A stretch of DNA of 64,000 nt from Nocardia inohanensis NBRC 100128 (GCF_001612945.1 NZ_BDBK01000004.1:124001-188000), one strand, 5' to 3'; shown: positions 24,942 through 34,605, counted from the stretch's first letter. Notes: a model not told the origin generated them from the sequence alone. Translations and numbers: made by a program.

Positions 24942-27900
24942 GTGAGTCGCACCAACGACGGCCTCCCCATGCTGCCGCCGTGGCTGTCCGAGAACGAGGT
25001 CACGCCGGCCGGCTACGAAGAACCAGTCCGCAACCTCCCCCAAGAGGACCCGATCCCGGAGGAGAAGTCCTCCCGCGGTTTCTTCGGCCGCCGCAAGTCC
25101 CGCAAGGACACCCCGGCCCCCGAGCCCGAACACACTCCCGAACCGGTCCGCATCCCCGCGACCCCGTCGTGGAACCAGCCCGGCCAGCCCCCGTCCCCCA
25201 CCGACGGCCGCGCCCCCGAATCCCAGCCCTACCGCCCCCCGGTAGCCCCGAATCCCGCGCCGCAGCCGCCGGCCGCCGACCCGGCCGCCCCCACCCAGCG
25301 CTGGTCCTCCGCCACCCCGCCCGCGGACCCGTCGACTCCGCCACCGCAGCGGCATCCCTCGGATCCGCCGGCGCAACCGCAGTCCCCGGCCGTCGATCCC
25401 ACGGCAGCGACCCGGCAGTGGGCGCCCTCCACCCCGATCGCGCCACCCTCGAACCGACCGCCCGTCACCGGCGAATTGCCGACCGGCGCAACCAAATCCG
25501 CCCCGTCCGTGCCGCAGTCAGCCCCGGCCGCGCAACCACCGGCCCCGGCTGTCGATCCGGCCGAAGCGACCCGCCAGTGGCCGCCCTCCGACCCGGTCGC
25601 GGCACCACGGTCCCGCCCGCCCGCCACGGGCGAAATGCCGAACGGCACCGGTCGAACGGCCCCAGCAGCACCCCCGCACATTCCGGCCCCGCCGCCGGGC
25701 ATCCCCGGCCCGCCCCCGCACTCCGCGCCCAATACCGTTCCGCCGCAACAGCATTCAGCCCCAGCGGACCCGACGGTCGCGCACACGCGCATCCCCCCGA
25801 TGCCCCCGCTCGACGAGCGCCCAGCCGCACCTCGAGCGAACCGCAACGGCAACAGCCAGCTCCCGCCCCAACCGAACCCCACCGGCGACAGCCAGCTCCC
25901 GCCCCAACCGAACCCCGCAGGTTCCGACCGGAACGGCCCGGAACCGCTGGGCACGTCCGGGCCGGCCGCGATGACCACCCGTATGCCGCTGCCCCCATCG
26001 CCGCATGTCGCGCCGCCGGTGCAGCCCGGGCCGACCGAGGAACCTCGTCGACCGCAGTCGTCGACCCAGCTTCCGGCCCGCGCGCCCTTGCCTCCGCCGC
26101 CCGGCGTCGATATCCCGGCTCCCGGCCCGGTCGGACCGGCAGACCTCACCAGGCGTGTCCAACTGCCGCCGCTCAACCGGCCGGAAATACCCGCCCCGCC
26201 GAAAACGGCGAACACCTCGGAAGCCGGCGATATCGGCGGTGCTGACCGACCCCCGGCCCCCGGTACCGAACCCACTGGCACGGCCGCGAACTCCGGTCCC
26301 GAAGCGACTCCGGCCCAAGAGAATTCGAACCCCGACATTGGGGATGCGACGCCGGAGTCGATGAATCCCGTTACCCGGCCGACTGCCGCCACGCCTCCCG
26401 GCGATGCCGCTTCACAAGTCGCCGGGCCTGGCGCAAACCGAACCGCGGCCGCGACCGACACTTCCGGCCCAGCTGCGCGCTCGCCGATCGAGACCGATCC
26501 GATCGAGGCCGCGTGGGCCGCGGCGAGCGCCCCGATTCAAGTGCCGGGCGGGCTCGAACCCACTGCCGCACAGGCTCCTACGCGGCAGCCCGACAGCTTC
26601 GATCCGGTTGCTGCCGCAGCGCAGGCGGCCGCCGCGTCCGGGCTCACCGGCACGCCGACCAGGAACGACGGCCAACCGTCCGATACAACTTCGGGGACTA
26701 CGGATTCTCCCGCCGCACCTGACAACACCGAGGGTGAACCGACCACGGGTCAGCTGCCGGTGACCGGCGGACGTCATCGGGCGACGAATGCGCCGCCGCT
26801 GACCCCGCCGCAGGGTTTCCCGGCACCCGTTAAGCCACAAATGGATTCATGGGCGAACCCCCAGACTCCGTCGCCATACGGGCCGCGAGGTGGTCAGCAG
26901 CCGGTTCCACCCGCCCCCGCCGGTCGGCAGCCCGGCGACAACAGCCAATGGATGGCTCCGCCTTCCACCCCGCAGGAACCGAATTCACCTGTGACGCAAG
27001 GCCGTACGGCACCGACCGGGTCGTCCCCGGCCACGCGGTCGAGCGAGCCCGCGTCGCAGCCGAACCCGTGGCAGCCCAACGGCTCGCCGGATGGTCCCGG
27101 ACCGACCGGCGGACCTTTCACTCCCGGCACGAATCCAGCTGCCGCACACAGCTCGAATCCGATCGCTTCGCCGCCCTCGGAAGATGCCGGGCCGCAGGCA
27201 AACTGGCTGCCGGGCGCACAGCAGCAGGTTCCGCAGACTTCCCCCGCACCTCAGCAATGGGCCGCCGGTGGGCAACCGCAAGCCCCCTGGGGCGGCGGCA
27301 CAGCTAACCAGGCGGACGCCGGGGAACACCCCCAGCCGGGCATGAACTCCCAGCCGGGCATGAACTCCCAGCCGGGCGCGAACCCTCAGCCAGGCGCGAA
27401 CTCCCAGCCAAGCGCGAACCCTCAGCCAGGCGCGAACTCCCAGCCAGGCACGAACCCTCAGCCAGGCGCGAACTCCCAGCCAGGCACGAACCCTCAGCCA
27501 GGCGCGAACTCCCAGCCAGGCATGAATCCCGGGCCGGGCGTTAACCCGCAGTCGGGTGCGCAGCCGCAGTGGGGTGCCGATACGGCGGGGGGTCGGCCCG
27601 CGGCGGCAGCGCAGGGGCAGGTGCACGGGTCCGTGCCGGGCGCGGTGGATCCGCAGCTGGCGGCGTGGGCCACGCAGCAGCAGGCCGCTCGGCAAGGGGC
27701 GGACGGGCAGCAGTGGGGACAGCCGCAGGCAGGTCCGGGTGGACAGCAGTGGGGTGGGCAGCCGCAGTGGGGAGGCGGTGGCGGGCCGGGGAATCCGGCG
27801 CCCTCGCTGGACGATGTGCCGATGCGGCGGGCCAAGAAGGCGCCCGGGTCGGGGTGGCGGAAGGCCGTACACCACATGTCGGGCGGGAACATCAATCCTG

Positions 27901-28724
27901 GAATGTCCGCGGAGGAGCGGCGGCTCCAGGAGTTGGTGGCCCGGATCCGGCAGCCGGTGCGTGGCGACTACCGAATCGCGGTGCTGTCGTTGAAGGGTGG
28001 CGTGGGTAAGACCACCACCACCATGGGGCTCGGTTCGACCTTCGCTTCGATTCGCGGGGACCGGGTTATCGCGGTGGATGCGAATCCGGACTTCGGCACC
28101 CTGTCGCAGCGGGTGCCGTTGCAGACCCGGTCGACGGTGCGAGACCTGTTGCTGGATCCGAACATTCAGCGATATTCGGATGTGCGTCGGCATACCTCGC
28201 AGGGCGGCAGCCGGTTGGAAGTGCTTGCCAGCGAGCGGGATCCGGCGGCTTCGGAGGCGTTCAGCGATGAGGAGTACCGGGCGGTGGCCCGCATTCTCCA
28301 GCGCTTCTACAACATCATCCTCACCGATTGCGGTACCGGACTCATGCATTCGGCGATGGCGGGTGTACTGGACCTGGCGCATTCGCTGGTGCTGATCTCG
28401 TCCTCGGCCATCGACGGCGCGCGCAGTGCGGCGGCCACGCTGGACTGGTTGTCCTTGCACGGGCACGACCATCTGGTGCGGAACGCGGTGGTGGTGATCA
28501 ACCTGCCGCGGCCCGGCGCCCCGAATGTGGGCATCAACCAGCTGCGCGATTACTTCCTGTCGCGATGCCGCGCGGTGCACATCATCCCGTACGACCCGCA
28601 TCTGGGCGAGGGCGCGGAGATCGATCTGCATCGCCTGAGCAAGCCGGTGAAGCGCGCGTACGTGGAGCTGGCCGCCACCGTGGCAGACGATTTCGTGGTC
28701 GATCACCGGCGGCATCGCGGCTGA
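24942..28724 (+). CDS. EspI-like protein: long Pro-rich region fused to MinD/ParA-type ATPase
   Basis: 1260 residues. Residues 1 to ~980 are disordered and rich in Pro, Ala, Gln and Gly. They contain repeated units around [A/V]DPxxATRQW with PPxTGE[L/M]P (near bases 25386-25668) and twelve tandem hexapeptides (27339-27554). The C-terminal ~270 residues form a SIMIBI ATPase: the deviant Walker A KGGVGKTTTT lies at about residue 1017, and VDANPDFGTLSQRVP follows. This is the architecture of EspI and related ParA-like proteins in ESX loci, where EspI of ESX-1 modulates secretion in response to ATP level. The GTG at 24942 follows GAGGGG. It opens the second ESX region and is followed by lipoprotein and kinase genes. 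Its Ser/Thr/Pro-rich N-terminal part could be a substrate of those kinases (inference). Confidence 0.82.
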   Translation: MSRTNDGLPMLPPWLSENEVTPAGYEEPVRNLPQEDPIPEEKSSRGFFGRRKSRKDTPAPEPEHTPEPVRIPATPSWNQPGQPPSPTDGRAPESQPYRPPVAPNPAPQPPAADPAAPTQRWSSATPPADPSTPPPQRHPSDPPAQPQSPAVDPTAATRQWAPSTPIAPPSNRPPVTGELPTGATKSAPSVPQSAPAAQPPAPAVDPAEATRQWPPSDPVAAPRSRPPATGEMPNGTGRTAPAAPPHIPAPPPGIPGPPPHSAPNTVPPQQHSAPADPTVAHTRIPPMPPLDERPAAPRANRNGNSQLPPQPNPTGDSQLPPQPNPAGSDRNGPEPLGTSGPAAMTTRMPLPPSPHVAPPVQPGPTEEPRRPQSSTQLPARAPLPPPPGVDIPAPGPVGPADLTRRVQLPPLNRPEIPAPPKTANTSEAGDIGGADRPPAPGTEPTGTAANSGPEATPAQENSNPDIGDATPESMNPVTRPTAATPPGDAASQVAGPGANRTAAATDTSGPAARSPIETDPIEAAWAAASAPIQVPGGLEPTAAQAPTRQPDSFDPVAAAAQAAAASGLTGTPTRNDGQPSDTTSGTTDSPAAPDNTEGEPTTGQLPVTGGRHRATNAPPLTPPQGFPAPVKPQMDSWANPQTPSPYGPRGGQQPVPPAPAGRQPGDNSQWMAPPSTPQEPNSPVTQGRTAPTGSSPATRSSEPASQPNPWQPNGSPDGPGPTGGPFTPGTNPAAAHSSNPIASPPSEDAGPQANWLPGAQQQVPQTSPAPQQWAAGGQPQAPWGGGTANQADAGEHPQPGMNSQPGMNSQPGANPQPGANSQPSANPQPGANSQPGTNPQPGANSQPGTNPQPGANSQPGMNPGPGVNPQSGAQPQWGADTAGGRPAAAAQGQVHGSVPGAVDPQLAAWATQQQAARQGADGQQWGQPQAGPGGQQWGGQPQWGGGGGPGNPAPSLDDVPMRRAKKAPGSGWRKAVHHMSGGNINPGMSAEERRLQELVARIRQPVRGDYRIAVLSLKGGVGKTTTTMGLGSTFASIRGDRVIAVDANPDFGTLSQRVPLQTRSTVRDLLLDPNIQRYSDVRRHTSQGGSRLEVLASERDPAASEAFSDEEYRAVARILQRFYNIILTDCGTGLMHSAMAGVLDLAHSLVLISSSAIDGARSAAATLDWLSLHGHDHLVRNAVVVINLPRPGAPNVGINQLRDYFLSRCRAVHIIPYDPHLGEGAEIDLHRLSKPVKRAYVELAATVADDFVVDHRRHRG
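27339..27554 (+). repeat. Twelve tandem 18-bp units encoding a hexapeptide repeat
   Basis: Twelve copies of an 18-bp unit encode G-x-N-[S/P]-Q-P with few exceptions (for example GANSQP, GTNPQP). NSQP and NPQP units mostly alternate, so the larger unit is 36 bp. The DNA is nearly identical between units, which points to recent expansion and probable length variation between strains. Confidence 0.9.
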
Positions 28725-28743
28725 TCGAGCGGCGGCGGCGCGG

Positions 28744-28777
28744 CCGGACCGGCACAAATCGGGTGACTCCGGTCCGG
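28744..28777 (+). terminator. Inverted repeat after the EspI-like gene
   Basis: CCGGACCGG and CCGGTCCGG, a perfect 9-bp stem with a 16-base loop, 20 bases after the EspI-like stop. It could be a terminator or a stabilising hairpin. The rest of the 178-base gap before the next gene shows nothing clear. Confidence 0.4.
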
Positions 28778-28902
28778 GCTCTCAGCTGGCTGGGCCCGCC
28801 GCCACGGTGATAGGTTGACGCCGACCGAGACCAGACCATTCGCTCGGTTTTCAGCTTGTGATCGACAGTCCGTGCGCCTCCGTAGCCGGACCGAGGGGGA
28901 TT

Positions 28903-30090
28903 ATGCGGTTCCGGTTCCACCGGCTCGCCGCGGTGGCGCTGACCGCTGCCGCGCTAGCCGGTCTGACGACCGCATGCGGCTCGGATTCCGGTGCCGGCCA
29001 GGAGTTTTCACGCTACGGCTCCTACTCGATCCAGCGCCCGGGCAACGCTTACGACGAAGGCGCGAGCAAGGCGCGGGGCCGATTGGCGGAGGGATTGCGG
29101 CTCGCCGACCACATCGTCTTCGGCAGTGATGTCGCACCGGAATTGACCGCCGGCCGCGGCGGCAAGGTGCTGTACGGCGCGCACGGCCTGGAGAACGCGA
29201 CCGGCGTCTTCGCCTCGGCGCTACAACCTTTCGACCTGCTCGGCGCCTACATCGCCGACGCCGCCGACACGGCGTATCTCGGTGCGCACGAGGACCACTA
29301 CCAGCTGACGGTGGCGCTGCTCTCCTTCCCCGACGACCAGACCGCCACCGCAGCCGCGGCCGCCATGGAGGCCGAGAACTTCGGGGCGAACAAGGACAAC
29401 GCCCCCATCGCCCTCCCTGATCAGCCTGCCGCACTGAGCCATTGGCGTCCGGATCGCGCCAATATGGGCAGCTGGATGGCGTACAAATCCGTGGTGATCG
29501 CCCTGTACGTGCAGATCCGGGAGGTGAACCTGGATCGTCTGGTAGCCATCGCGAGCAAGGCATACCAGCAGCAGGTCTCCCAGCTCGCCGACTACACCCC
29601 GGTCGCCGCGGCCGATATCCCGAATCTGAAGCTCGACCGCGACAAACTGCTGACCCGCCTGGTGCGAACCGGTGACGACATCCCGGATCAGCGCGACTTC
29701 GCCGTCTACGGCCCCCGGGCTTTCGCGGTGTCCAGCCTCGATCCGGCCGCCGACGCGAAGCGGTACCGGGACGCCGGCGTCGACTCGATCGCGGTGTCTG
29801 GCAACAAGTATCTGTATCAGCTGCCCGACAGCGCCGCCGCCGGCAAGTTCGCCGCCCGGCTGACCGCCGATCCGACTGTGTCGAAGTACGTGCCCGCGGC
29901 CGGGGTCGCCGACACCCCCGAGATCTCCTGTTTCCAAGCCACCCAGGCGAATCCAACCGTCGCGGGCGCCCGCCGCTTCCGCTGCGTGATCCCGCACGGC
30001 AAGTTCGTCGCGGAGGTCTTCAGCAATCAGGAGCCGGATGTGCAGCAGTTGGCGGCGGCCGAGTACGCGGTATTGAAGGACGGCGAATGA
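28903..30090 (+). CDS. Lipoprotein C of the kinase-associated lipoprotein family
   Basis: 395 residues. Signal peptide with lipobox TTAC (lipidated C25). The exported domain shares features with four other lipoproteins in this window: an aromatic segment around HWRPDRANMGSWMAY near residue 180, an AGVDSI-type motif near 285-300, and a C-terminal pair of Cys in ISC...FRC followed by [K/R][Y/F][V/F]A. I do not know its function; from memory such proteins may correspond to a Nocardia/mycobacterial domain of unknown function (DUF7373), unchecked. The ATG at 28903 has GAGGGGG upstream. The stop overlaps the kinase 1 start (ATGA, 30087-30090), so the two are translationally coupled. An exported ligand-binding or sensory partner of the kinase is plausible. 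Confidence 0.7.
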   Translation: MRFRFHRLAAVALTAAALAGLTTACGSDSGAGQEFSRYGSYSIQRPGNAYDEGASKARGRLAEGLRLADHIVFGSDVAPELTAGRGGKVLYGAHGLENATGVFASALQPFDLLGAYIADAADTAYLGAHEDHYQLTVALLSFPDDQTATAAAAAMEAENFGANKDNAPIALPDQPAALSHWRPDRANMGSWMAYKSVVIALYVQIREVNLDRLVAIASKAYQQQVSQLADYTPVAAADIPNLKLDRDKLLTRLVRTGDDIPDQRDFAVYGPRAFAVSSLDPAADAKRYRDAGVDSIAVSGNKYLYQLPDSAAAGKFAARLTADPTVSKYVPAAGVADTPEISCFQATQANPTVAGARRFRCVIPHGKFVAEVFSNQEPDVQQLAAAEYAVLKDGE

Positions 30091-31985
30091 AGGGCTTGGG
30101 TTCCAAGGATCCGGAATGGCTGGGCCGCAATCGCATGGTGGCCGTGATCGGTCAGGGCGGGATGGGCCGGGTGCTGCTCGGGCAGGCGCCGTCGGGAAGA
30201 CTGGTGGCGGTCAAGCGGATTCACCCCCATCTGGCCGGCGATCCGGAGTTCCGCGCCCGCTTCCACCGCGAGGTGCAAGCCAGCAGCAAGGTGACCGGCG
30301 CCTATACGGCCGCGGTGGTCGACAGTGACACCGATTCGGAAACACCCTGGCTGGCAACCGAATACATCCCTGGCCCGTCGCTCAAGACGGTTGTCGAGGA
30401 GACCGGCCCGCTCTCCCTGGGCGGATTGCGACTGCTGGCGGCGGGTCTGGCGGCGGCGCTGATGGAGATCCATCGCGCCGGCCTGATCCACCGAGACCTC
30501 AAGCCCGCCAACGTATTGCTCTCCACCGACGGCCCCCGCGTCATCGACTTCGGCATCGCCCGGGCGCTGGAGGGCGACGCCCAGCTCACCGCCACCGGTT
30601 CGGTGATCGGCTCCCCCGCCTTCATGTCACCGGAACAGGCGCAGGGTCACCCGCTAGCCCCGGCCGCCGATGTCTTCTCGGTCGGCACCATCCTGGCGAT
30701 GGCGGCCACCGGTGAGAGCCCGTTCGCGGGCACCGCGACACCCCAGGTCCTCTACAACGTCATGTACAACCCGCCGGACATCACCAAAGTGCCGGAACCG
30801 TTGCGGGACATCGTCGGTCGCTGCTTGGCGAAGGACCCGGAGCAGCGCCCGACCCCCGAGGAGCTGATGGCCGCGGCCGGCGCGATCGAGGCCGAACCGG
30901 TGTGGCCGGGCGCGGTGCGCGAGGTGATCGCCACCCACCGCACCGACTCCGACTGGTGGGCCGAGACCACCGCCAAACACGCGAAATACGAAGCGCAACT
31001 GGCTGATCTGCGGGCTCGCCGCAAACGCACCATCCGCCGGTGCGCCGCCGCGGCCGGGGCCCTGGTCCTGTTGATCGCCACCGGGATCGCAGCGCGGGAA
31101 CTGGGCCTGCGGTCCGGCCACGCCAATGCCATGAGCAACCCGTCGGTGACCTTGACCGGCGCGGAATGGCGGCTGCTGGATGTCTGTGCGCTGCTGGAGA
31201 AATCCGGCACCGCAACGGTGGGCAAACGCACCGCCGACCTATCCGGCAACACCACGGGCAAGTGCTCCGCGGGCTTCACCGACTCGTCGGGCCTGAAATG
31301 GTACCTGGAACTCTCCGACAGCGAGTCGGTGTCGGACACCCTCTCCAAGTGGACGCCGTCCGGTGGGTCGGCGGCGTGGATGCCGATCTACGGCTTGTTC
31401 AAGGACGAGCAGGGCTGCGAACGCCGAGTGGTCACCCAGAACACCCCGGCGGTGGTCCTCGCCGTGACCGCCAGGTCACAGACGAAGGGCCAGAACGGGT
31501 GCAAGGTCGCCGAGTCGGTGATCCTGTCGGCGGTGAACCAGCTGACCACCAATCCCCCGCAGCTGGCCTTGCCGCCCGATTCGATCCGGCGGATCGCGCC
31601 CTGCGCGCTGCTGTCCCAAGACGTAGCCGCGCAGGTGCTGGGCACCGGCGCGGGCCGCAAGGAGGACATCGACAGCTGCTACGTGGAGAGCAACGACTAC
31701 TTCATGAGCCTGTCGATGACCGAGCGCACCCGTCCGGATCAGGCCGACTATCAGGGCAAGACGAAAGAGACCGTCCAGATCGCGGGCAGGACGGTCTACG
31801 TCGATGACCCGATGCCCAAATACGGCCGGGGGAATTGCGAATTGTCCTATCTGTTCCGGCCGACCAAGGACAAGAAGGCGGAGGTGGCGTACGTGATGCT
31901 GGGCAATTGGAAGAGCCAGGACGCCGCCAACTGCGAGAAGGCGAAGCAGATCTTCGCCGCGGTACTACCTCAGCTGCCGAAATGA
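30087..31985 (+). CDS. Transmembrane Ser/Thr protein kinase 1
   Basis: 632 residues. The kinase domain (about 15-275) has the Gly loop GQGGMGRV, Lys43 (VAVKRIH), HRD at 135-137 and DFG at 154-156, so all catalytic residues are present. A Lys/Arg-rich linker and one membrane helix (about 317-338) follow. The external region (about 345-632) has two Cys-containing modules, the second starting IAPCALLSQDVAAQVLG; this pattern recalls DUF3558-type exported domains. There are no PASTA repeats, so it is not PknB-like. Coupled by ATGA overlaps to lipoprotein C upstream and kinase 2 downstream. It likely senses an external signal and phosphorylates cytosolic or ESX targets (inference). Confidence 0.88.
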   Translation: MKGLGSKDPEWLGRNRMVAVIGQGGMGRVLLGQAPSGRLVAVKRIHPHLAGDPEFRARFHREVQASSKVTGAYTAAVVDSDTDSETPWLATEYIPGPSLKTVVEETGPLSLGGLRLLAAGLAAALMEIHRAGLIHRDLKPANVLLSTDGPRVIDFGIARALEGDAQLTATGSVIGSPAFMSPEQAQGHPLAPAADVFSVGTILAMAATGESPFAGTATPQVLYNVMYNPPDITKVPEPLRDIVGRCLAKDPEQRPTPEELMAAAGAIEAEPVWPGAVREVIATHRTDSDWWAETTAKHAKYEAQLADLRARRKRTIRRCAAAAGALVLLIATGIAARELGLRSGHANAMSNPSVTLTGAEWRLLDVCALLEKSGTATVGKRTADLSGNTTGKCSAGFTDSSGLKWYLELSDSESVSDTLSKWTPSGGSAAWMPIYGLFKDEQGCERRVVTQNTPAVVLAVTARSQTKGQNGCKVAESVILSAVNQLTTNPPQLALPPDSIRRIAPCALLSQDVAAQVLGTGAGRKEDIDSCYVESNDYFMSLSMTERTRPDQADYQGKTKETVQIAGRTVYVDDPMPKYGRGNCELSYLFRPTKDKKAEVAYVMLGNWKSQDAANCEKAKQIFAAVLPQLPK

Positions 31986-33871
31986 CCGTCAAGCACCTGG
32001 CTCCCGGTGATCCGCGGCAGATCGGCCGGTACCGGATCCTGGGGGTATTGGGCGCGGGCGGTATGGGCCGGGTACTGCTCGGCACCGGCGCGGACGGCCG
32101 CCTGGTGGCCATCAAGCAGGTGCACGGCCATCTGCTCGACGAGAACGAGTATCGCGCCCGCTTCCGCCGGGAAGTGACTGCGACGACCCGGGTTTCGGGC
32201 GCCTTCACCGCACCGGTCATCGACTTCGATATCGATGCGCCGTCCCCGTGGCTGGCGTCGGCGTTCGTGCTGGGCGTGCCACTGGATCAGGTGGTGTCGG
32301 AATGGGGTCCGCTCCCGGTGCCCTCGCTGCGCATGCTCGCCGCCGGACTCGCGGCCGCATTGGAGGCGATTCACCGCGCCGGCCTGGTGCATCGAGATCT
32401 CAAGCCCGCCAATGTGCTGCTGGCCGCCGACGGCCCCCGGGTGATCGATTTCGGGATCGCGCAGCTGGCCGAGAATCCGGGCGGCCTCACCGAAACCGGT
32501 TCGACCCTGGGCTCTCCCGCGTTCATGTCGCCGGAACAGGCGCTGTCGGAACGGGTTACGGCCGCCTCCGATGTCTTCTCGCTGGGCGTGCTGATGATGA
32601 ACGCCGCGACCGGGACGAGCCCGTTCGCGGCGCCGACCATGGCCTACACCCTGTTCAATATCGTGCACATCGAGCCGGAGTTGTCCGGGGTGCCGCCGGA
32701 GTTGCGCGAGTTGGTGGCCACCTGCCTGCACAAGGATCCGGCGGCGCGCCCCACGCCCGCCCAGATCCTGCATCATCTCGGTCAGCCGGAGCTGTTCGGG
32801 CGGCCGTGGCCGGAGCCGGTGCACGCCGAGATCGACCGGCGGGCAAGCAAATTGACCGTCCTGACCGCCGATCCGGAAGGGACGTCGGTGCTGCCGGGTG
32901 CGCGCCGACGGCCGAATCCCACGCACGCCGACGTGGCGGGAGCGCGGCCCTCCGGTCCCCGGCGCCGCCGATCCAGGATCTTGGTCGCCGCCTTGGCCGC
33001 GGTCCTGGTCGTGGCGGGCACGGCCGGTGCGGCGTGGTGGCGCCGGAGTGAAAATGCGCAAGCGGGCTCGACACAGCTCACCCTCGCCGAACTCCGGCAG
33101 ACCGATGCCTGCGGCTGGTTGCGTATGGCACTGGGCGCGGCTCTACCCGACAAGCTGGTGCCGACCTGGTCGCTGGACGTCTCCGAATGGAAGTTCGAGA
33201 CCGCGGCCGATTGGGGCTGCCACGTGGTCGGCGGCAACAACCAGTCACTGACCTTCGAGCCGGGCGGATACTTCGACCGGCTCTCCCCCACCGGCACGAC
33301 GCTGGCCGGACGGCCCGTGCTCGGCGCCGCCTACGGCGACTACAGCTGCGAGCGCGGCCTGCAAACCGCTGGGACACAGGAGCATTGGGGCTTGAAGGTC
33401 ATAGTGGGCAAAAGCGACCAATGCGCGCTGGCCGATTACGCGCTCACCGAGCTGATCGCCGTCACCGCACCGGCGCGCACCGGCGACGACCGCTCGCTGG
33501 CGCGCGTGGACCCGTGCACGCTGGTCGATCGCGACACCCTGACCACGCTGCTGGGCCCGCAGCCGGACGACCCCGCGCAGGTATCCGCGCACGGCTGCGG
33601 CTGGACCGGCTCCGCCGACGTGAACGTGACCGCGGAGTGGGCGGCACAGGTCGCCGACCGGGACCCCGTGATCGACCTGGGCGACGGCCACACGCTGGTG
33701 GCCCCCACGAGCACGGTGGCCGCCATCTGCACCCGCTACTACCGCTACCGGGAAGCCGGCGGCGGGACCGAGCAGGTGCAGATCAAGGTGCAGGGCGGAC
33801 CGAACGCCGAGCTCAACTGCCGCACAGCGGAATCCGTCGCACGCGTGGTGGTGGCGAAGCTGCCGAAATGA
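31982..33871 (+). CDS. Transmembrane Ser/Thr protein kinase 2
   Basis: 629 residues. The kinase domain has GAGGMGRV, Lys45, HRD at 137-139 and DFG at 156-158; the activation segment ends GSPAFMSPEQ. The membrane helix is at about 332-353. The external region has two Cys modules (LRQTDACGWL and VDPCTLVDRDTLTTLLG...HGCGW), resembling those of kinase 1, so the two probably arose by tandem duplication and diverged in the sensor part. The ATG at 31982 overlaps the kinase 1 stop. A strong stem-loop follows at 33880-33908 and ends the module. Confidence 0.88.
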   Translation: MTVKHLAPGDPRQIGRYRILGVLGAGGMGRVLLGTGADGRLVAIKQVHGHLLDENEYRARFRREVTATTRVSGAFTAPVIDFDIDAPSPWLASAFVLGVPLDQVVSEWGPLPVPSLRMLAAGLAAALEAIHRAGLVHRDLKPANVLLAADGPRVIDFGIAQLAENPGGLTETGSTLGSPAFMSPEQALSERVTAASDVFSLGVLMMNAATGTSPFAAPTMAYTLFNIVHIEPELSGVPPELRELVATCLHKDPAARPTPAQILHHLGQPELFGRPWPEPVHAEIDRRASKLTVLTADPEGTSVLPGARRRPNPTHADVAGARPSGPRRRRSRILVAALAAVLVVAGTAGAAWWRRSENAQAGSTQLTLAELRQTDACGWLRMALGAALPDKLVPTWSLDVSEWKFETAADWGCHVVGGNNQSLTFEPGGYFDRLSPTGTTLAGRPVLGAAYGDYSCERGLQTAGTQEHWGLKVIVGKSDQCALADYALTELIAVTAPARTGDDRSLARVDPCTLVDRDTLTTLLGPQPDDPAQVSAHGCGWTGSADVNVTAEWAAQVADRDPVIDLGDGHTLVAPTSTVAAICTRYYRYREAGGGTEQVQIKVQGGPNAELNCRTAESVARVVVAKLPK

Positions 33872-33879
33872 GTCCGGCC

Positions 33880-33908
33880 CGCTCCGGGTCACCCTCGGAC
33901 CCGGAGCG
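33880..33908. terminator. Stem-loop between convergent kinase 2 and DUF4254 genes
   Basis: CGCTCCGGGTC-N7-GACCCGGAGCG, a perfect 11-bp stem with a 7-base loop, 9 bases after the kinase 2 stop. It can serve as a terminator for both converging genes. Confidence 0.7.
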
Positions 33909-33920
33909 CGCCGGAGGTCA

Positions 33921-34460
33921 TCACCACGCGGGTAGGCGTCGCCGTCCGGCCAGCACGTCGCGTACGAGATCATCGTAAGCGTCGGACAATTCAGCCAAAT
34001 GGTGCCAAGCACCGTGTAGCACTTCATCATTCGCGTCAAGGGTCATCAACGCGTGATGCGCGCGTATGGAAGCCTCCGCCAATCGATCGATGACCGAACC
34101 GACTGTTTCGGTGTGCAAGGTCGCACCCAGCCGATGCTGGGGAACCGAGCGCACGATCCAGTCGTCGATGGCCATTACCAATTCGATTCGGCGGCGCTTG
34201 TTTTCGATGATCGACGTCGGATCGGTGTCGGGGCCGGTGCCGCCGCGGCCGACCAGCCTGCGCTCATGCAGTACGGCCAGGTCATGAGCGAACCACAGCA
34301 AGGGTCCGCCGATGACGCGGTGACCGCGGCATGCGCGCAGGAGCAGGTCGGAGGTCGGTAATAGACCGGTGACCAATGACGACGCCTCGACGTCCCCATA
34401 CGAAGGGGACATGTCGGGCAGTGCCACAACAACCGTATTCGATGTCTCCGAACCTGCCAC
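33921..34460 (-). CDS. DUF4254 domain-containing protein
   Basis: 179 residues, helical. The segments LVMAIDDWIV, LHTETVGSVIDRLAE, RAHHAL and GAWHHLAELSDAYDDLVRDVLAGRRRLPAW match the actinobacterial DUF4254 family, common in Nocardia. Function unknown. GTG at 34460 has GAGG five bases upstream; an internal ATG at codon 17 is the alternative. It is divergent from the GntR regulator across 145 bases, suggesting that the regulator controls it. It lies between two lipoprotein-kinase modules but nothing ties it to them. Confidence 0.75.
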   Translation of the reverse strand: MAGSETSNTVVVALPDMSPSYGDVEASSLVTGLLPTSDLLLRACRGHRVIGGPLLWFAHDLAVLHERRLVGRGGTGPDTDPTSIIENKRRRIELVMAIDDWIVRSVPQHRLGATLHTETVGSVIDRLAEASIRAHHALMTLDANDEVLHGAWHHLAELSDAYDDLVRDVLAGRRRLPAW

Positions 34461-34532
34461 GTTGCCTCGACTTCATCGACGTAAAACAACACCGCATTCA
34501 GGACGTTCATTACAATAAACCTCGGAATGCGC

Positions 34533-34541
34533 TTGTCAAGC
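34533..34541. promoter_or_regulatory. Candidate GntR operator
   Basis: CTTG-T-CAAG, a small perfect inverted repeat in the AT-richer spacer between the DUF4254 gene and the divergent gntR gene. Many GntR-family sites are short palindromes of this size. Weak on its own. Confidence 0.3.
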
Positions 34542-34605
34542 CTTACACGGCAGTAGGCCCCCGGGAGTAGACTTCTGGGCCTTGAAGCAACAACCGAGGA
34601 GCGAG

